Shown here: piece after piece, positions 5,921 through 7,987 of the stretch
Numbering within the stretch: the stretch's first letter is position 1
Layout: every line of letters starts with the position of its first letter
Assembly: GCA_030593645.1 (NCBI GenBank)
Contig: JAUVGT010000230.1
Span: 1-7,987 of the forward strand
DNA from: Deltaproteobacteria bacterium
GTDB taxonomy: Bacteria > Desulfobacterota > Desulfobacteria > Desulfobacterales > JAUVGT01
Direction: 5' to 3'
Length of the DNA stretch: 7,987 nt
Program-made: the position numbers and the translations under genes
The notes under the pieces: model-generated
Database searches by the model: none
Seen by the model: the letters and a program-made list of their open reading frames with translations, nothing else
Told to the model about the DNA's origin: nothing

Positions 5921-6697
5921 CTATTTGGATTCTTTGACGTGATCCGTCGGATCCAAATCTTCAGGTTTCTTTTTACCAAAAATTCGCGCACCGATAATAC
6001 TGATTTCATATAGAACAATCAGTGGCAGGGCCATCAGCACCTGGGTAACCGGGTCTGGGGGTGTTAATATCGCACCCCCGACAAAGAAGATCAATATCGC
6101 ATATTTTCTGTTTCGGGTTAAAAATTCCTTTGAGACAACACCGAGTTTGGCAAGAAAGGTCAGGACGAGTGGAAGTTCAAAAATAAGGCCAAATGCAAAT
6201 AAGAGCTTGGAGGAAAAACTGAAATATTCGTTCATTCGGGGTTCCATACTGATTGTACTGTTGGAAAACTTGAGAAAAAATTCAAAACCCAATGGAAAAA
6301 CGATGAAATAACCGAACATGGATCCGCCGACAAAGAACAACGTTGAAAGGAGAACGATTGGTAAAAGCAGTTTTCTTTCTTTATTATAAAGTCCCGGCGC
6401 GACAAACAGCCAGAATTGATAGAGAATGACGGGCGTGGCAATCATGAAACCGGATAAAAGAGCGACCTTTAAATAGGTAAAAAAGGCTTCGGGAAGAGCC
6501 ATATATTTTAGGGTTTCGTGGCGTTTCATCACTTCCATAAAGGCGTCCTGAAGGGGGGCGGCCAGGATTTGAAACAGTTTTTCCTTAAAAGCGAATGAAA
6601 TCGCAAATCCGATACCAATCGCAATAAAACACGTAATCAACCGTTTTCTCAGTTCTTCCAGGTGGGCGGTAAAGGGAAGTTTGCCATCCTCAGTCAT
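5921..6697 (-). CDS. tatC: Twin-arginine translocase core subunit TatC
   Basis: TatC is the polytopic inner-membrane receptor for twin-arginine signal peptides. It works with TatB and TatA to export folded, cofactor-containing proteins. The 258-residue length is normal. The N-terminal cytoplasmic signature HLEELRKR (12-19) contains the E15 and R17 equivalents that bind the signal peptide. VAPGLYNKERK (99-109) covers the conserved first cytoplasmic loop. E174 in FELP lies in a transmembrane helix, and ILTPPDPVTQ (200-209) with ALPLIVLYE (213-221) is diagnostic. Six hydrophobic segments are visible, at roughly 22-38, 73-97, 110-134, 160-184, 189-204 and 208-227. The C-terminus is short, charged and presumably cytoplasmic. 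The ATG follows the stop of the TatB-type gene by one base, so the two are co-transcribed and probably coupled. Exported substrates are not in this window; note that c-type cytochromes themselves use Sec, not Tat. Confidence 0.97.
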   Translation of the reverse strand: MTEDGKLPFTAHLEELRKRLITCFIAIGIGFAISFAFKEKLFQILAAPLQDAFMEVMKRHETLKYMALPEAFFTYLKVALLSGFMIATPVILYQFWLFVAPGLYNKERKLLLPIVLLSTLFFVGGSMFGYFIVFPLGFEFFLKFSNSTISMEPRMNEYFSFSSKLLFAFGLIFELPLVLTFLAKLGVVSKEFLTRNRKYAILIFFVGGAILTPPDPVTQVLMALPLIVLYEISIIGARIFGKKKPEDLDPTDHVKESK

Positions 6698-6698
6698 G

Positions 6699-7103
6699 TT
6701 AATCAGATCCTTTTTTGTTCTTTTCGATTTTTTGTTCCGGAGTATCTTCTATATCTGGCGCCCTATCGATGATTTCGTCTTCTTTATACCCGTCTAAAAC
6801 ATCATCCGCTTCATCTTCGGATTTCCATTCCTTATACGATTTTTCAAGGTCGTCTACCTTCTCTTGAGATATTTTATCCTTTTTTTCAATATCATCGTCA
6901 TTTGATATATCTTTAAAAGAATTTTTGATCTCGTTTAAACTACTATCAATGTCAAGACTGTCCTTAAATTCATTCGTGGCCTTTTTGAATTCACGCATTG
7001 CCCGGCCCAGGGATTTGGCGAGATCGGGCAGTTTTTGGGGTCCGATGACAATTAAGGCAAGTGCAAGGATTATAAGAATTTCCCACATACCCATACCGAA
7101 CAT
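6699..7103 (-). CDS. tatB: TatB-type (TatA/TatB family) translocase subunit
   Basis: This is a single-span inner-membrane component of the twin-arginine translocase, 134 residues long. A short N-terminus MFGMGMWE leads into one transmembrane helix (about 6-20), a GP hinge (21-22) and an amphipathic helix QKLPDLAKSLGRAMREFKKA (23-42). A long, highly charged acidic/basic tail fills residues 51-134. Glu8, the GPQKLP hinge and the length favour TatB over TatA, which is usually shorter and has an FG hinge. The two types are hard to separate in this phylum, and a bifunctional TatA/TatB is possible because no second copy is in view. A good ribosome binding site AAGGAG (minus strand, 7109-7114) precedes the ATG by five bases. 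It is the first gene of a tatBC pair. Confidence 0.88.
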   Translation of the reverse strand: MFGMGMWEILIILALALIVIGPQKLPDLAKSLGRAMREFKKATNEFKDSLDIDSSLNEIKNSFKDISNDDDIEKKDKISQEKVDDLEKSYKEWKSEDEADDVLDGYKEDEIIDRAPDIEDTPEQKIEKNKKGSD

Positions 7104-7108
7104 AGAAT

Positions 7109-7114
7109 CTCCTT
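7109..7114 (-). promoter_or_regulatory. Ribosome binding site of the tatB-type gene
   Basis: Read on the minus strand, AAGGAG ends five bases before the ATG at 7103. It fixes the start that gives the canonical short N-terminus before the membrane helix. Confidence 0.75.
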
Positions 7115-7221
7115 TTTATTTCCAGTAAAATCGGGAATTTTATCGTCACATGATTTCAGGTTTTGATGAGATCACCGATGTTTTACTCAATTTCTAAAGT
7201 ATCCTGATAAAAAAAATGATC

Positions 7222-7249
7222 GTGGATGTCCACAAATACTCGAATTCGA
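7222..7249. repeat. Two adjacent palindromes, possible operator sites
   Basis: GTGGATGTCCAC (7222-7233) is a 5-2-5 interrupted palindrome. TCGAATTCGA (7240-7249) is a perfect 10-base palindrome six bases further on. They lie 119-146 bases upstream of the tatB-type start, in a plausible place for a regulator of the divergent units. No matching regulator is known to me. Confidence 0.3.
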
Positions 7250-7534
7250 TAAATATTTTAATATCATGGTTCTGTTCACTTGACTTGAGAACACACATAT
7301 ATTACCACCTTTTTAAGGTAATTGTTTGTACTGAGTTTAAGCGGAAGTGTCAAGTTACTATGACTTAACCAACCTGAAAATAGTGTAAAGTCTTGGGTTG
7401 TATTAATTATCTTGATAAGAGCAGGTGCTTCTGATACGTTTATTAAATTAAGATATGAGTACGTGGATTTTCTGGAAACCGAATTAATATCGACATTAAC
7501 CATTGCAAATGATGGGGTGTAATAGCCGTTTCGG

Positions 7535-7563
7535 TTGTTTTGAAGATATGACCGCCGTATCAA
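7535..7563 (+). promoter_or_regulatory. Weak candidate promoter for the Roadblock gene
   Basis: TTGTTT (7535-7540), a 17-base spacer and TATCAA (7558-7563) give partial matches to sigma-70 boxes (three and four of six). The start would be near 7570, about 54 bases before the ATG. In such AT-rich DNA this could easily be chance. Confidence 0.22.
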
Positions 7564-7610
7564 TAAATATATTCAGAAAATCATGTCGTGTGAAAAAACA
7601 GTTTTTTATA

Positions 7611-7615
7611 AAGGG
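7611..7615 (+). promoter_or_regulatory. Ribosome binding site of the Roadblock gene
   Basis: AAGGG lies eight bases before the ATG at 7624. It supports that start for the partial gene running off the window. Confidence 0.55.
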
Positions 7616-7623
7616 TTTAATTT

Positions 7624-7987
7624 ATGATACATACCTTTGATCAGGATCAGCTGGAAAAGACGGAACTAATATTAGACAAATTTCTGATAAAAAATGGTGT
7701 CAACAGTTCACTTGTTGTCGATATGGCGGGTCATATTATTGCGAATGCCCGTACTGATAAATGCAAACATGATGTCTACTCTCTTGCAGCCCTGGCAGCG
7801 GGTAATTTTGGTGCTGTAAACGCGATGGCTCAAGTTGTGGGAGAAGAAGAATTTTCTTTGCTGTTTCATAAAGGACAGGATGAAAATCTGCATTTCAGTA
7901 AGGTGAATGAAGAATTGCTGCTGATTACGACATTTGGTAATGAGGTGTCCCTTGGATTTCTTCGTTTGAAAATAGCGGAAGCTCTTG
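7624..7987 (+). CDS. Roadblock/LC7 domain protein, MglB-like (3' partial)
   Basis: An open frame starts at ATG 7624 and runs off the window after 121 complete codons with no stop. The first ~25 residues (MIHTFDQDQLEKTELILDKF and onward) form a helix. A Roadblock/LC7 fold follows: SLVVDMAGHIIANA (about 33-46), the helix VYSLAALAAGNFGAVNAMAQ (about 55-74) after DKCKHD, then strands EEEFSLLFHKGQDENLHFSKV and ELLLITTFGNEVSLGFLRLK, ending in a helix IAEAL. Bacterial Roadblock proteins of the MglB group bind small Ras-like GTPases of the MglA group and act as GTPase-activating or scaffold proteins in polarity, motility or signalling. In many deltaproteobacteria the next gene encodes such a GTPase, but it would lie beyond this window. 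The gene is divergent from tatBC and no functional link to them is evident. Family assignment is confident by motif pattern; the cellular role is unknown. Confidence 0.82.
   Translation, partial: MIHTFDQDQLEKTELILDKFLIKNGVNSSLVVDMAGHIIANARTDKCKHDVYSLAALAAGNFGAVNAMAQVVGEEEFSLLFHKGQDENLHFSKVNEELLLITTFGNEVSLGFLRLKIAEAL

Larger units (their letters stand above)
7104..7623. other. 520-base AT-rich intergenic region between divergent genes
   Basis: This should hold the divergent promoters for tatBC (minus) and the Roadblock gene (plus). I see no convincing gene. A minus-strand open frame of 95 codons (7276-7563) starts with TTG, has no ribosome binding site and resembles no family I know. Plus-strand translation of about 7370-7520 is open but has no start. 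Short symmetric elements occur: GTGGA-2-TCCAC (7222-7233), the 10-base palindrome TCGAATTCGA (7240-7249), ATTACC-10-GGTAAT (7301-7322) and AAAAAAC-1-GTTTTTT (7593-7607). The region might also hold a small RNA or gene remnant, but nothing here demonstrates that. Confidence 0.5.

Noticed and set aside
7370..7520. Plus-strand peptide ending in TIANDGV as a histidine-kinase fragment
   Set aside because: Only a few residues resemble an ATP-binding box, there is no start codon or flanking domain, and the match is too short to call a pseudogene.
7276..7563. Minus-strand open frame of 95 codons upstream of the tatB-type gene
   Set aside because: It starts with TTG, has no ribosome binding site at that start or at the internal ATG, and its product resembles no known family. 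In AT-rich DNA of this length such a frame can arise by chance.
1..7987. CRISPR arrays, tRNA or rRNA genes, insertion sequences
   Set aside because: No regularly spaced direct repeats, cloverleaf-type structures, rRNA-like sequence or transposase motifs were seen on either strand.

Overview
The window looks like chromosomal DNA of moderate GC content from a mesophilic, anaerobic sulfate-reducing bacterium of the Desulfobacterota, most likely near Desulfobacterales. The main evidence is a complete reductive-type dissimilatory sulfite reductase locus (dsrA, dsrB, dsrD). Its subunit lengths and cysteine positions match, from memory, those of Desulfovibrio vulgaris. A periplasmic tetraheme cytochrome c3-type protein and Tat export genes lie nearby. 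Genus-level placement is not possible by eye.

Layout. Bases 1-58 carry a near-consensus promoter and a strong ribosome binding site. Bases 59-5126, plus strand, form one apparent operon: dsrA, dsrB, a GC-rich hairpin, dsrD, dsrN (a CobB/CbiA-family amidotransferase) and a PrmA-like methyltransferase with an unusual N-terminus. It ends at a perfect 12-bp hairpin at 5171-5202 that also serves the convergent minus-strand cytochrome gene (5220-5675). Behind the cytochrome gene is an AT-rich control region (5676-5920) with a good minus-strand promoter and a long-spaced inverted repeat. Next come tatC (5921-6697) and a tatB/tatA-type gene (6699-7103), one base apart on the minus strand. Bases 7104-7623 hold no convincing gene. 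From 7624 a plus-strand Roadblock/LC7 (MglB-like) gene runs off the window.

How the genes work together. DsrAB reduces sulfite using siroheme coupled to [4Fe-4S] clusters, and DsrD is its small activator. DsrN is thought to amidate siroheme, so catalyst, activator and cofactor-tailoring enzyme are made together. The last gene is the most interesting: a SAM-dependent methyltransferase with a PrmA (ribosomal protein L11 methyltransferase) catalytic domain. Its first ~70 residues align end to end with DsrD, encoded two genes upstream, instead of resembling the usual PrmA substrate-recognition domain. This suggests a Dsr-linked protein or cofactor methyltransferase, but that function is inferred. 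The cytochrome would handle periplasmic low-potential electrons. TatBC would export folded, cofactor-bearing enzymes such as hydrogenases and formate dehydrogenases.
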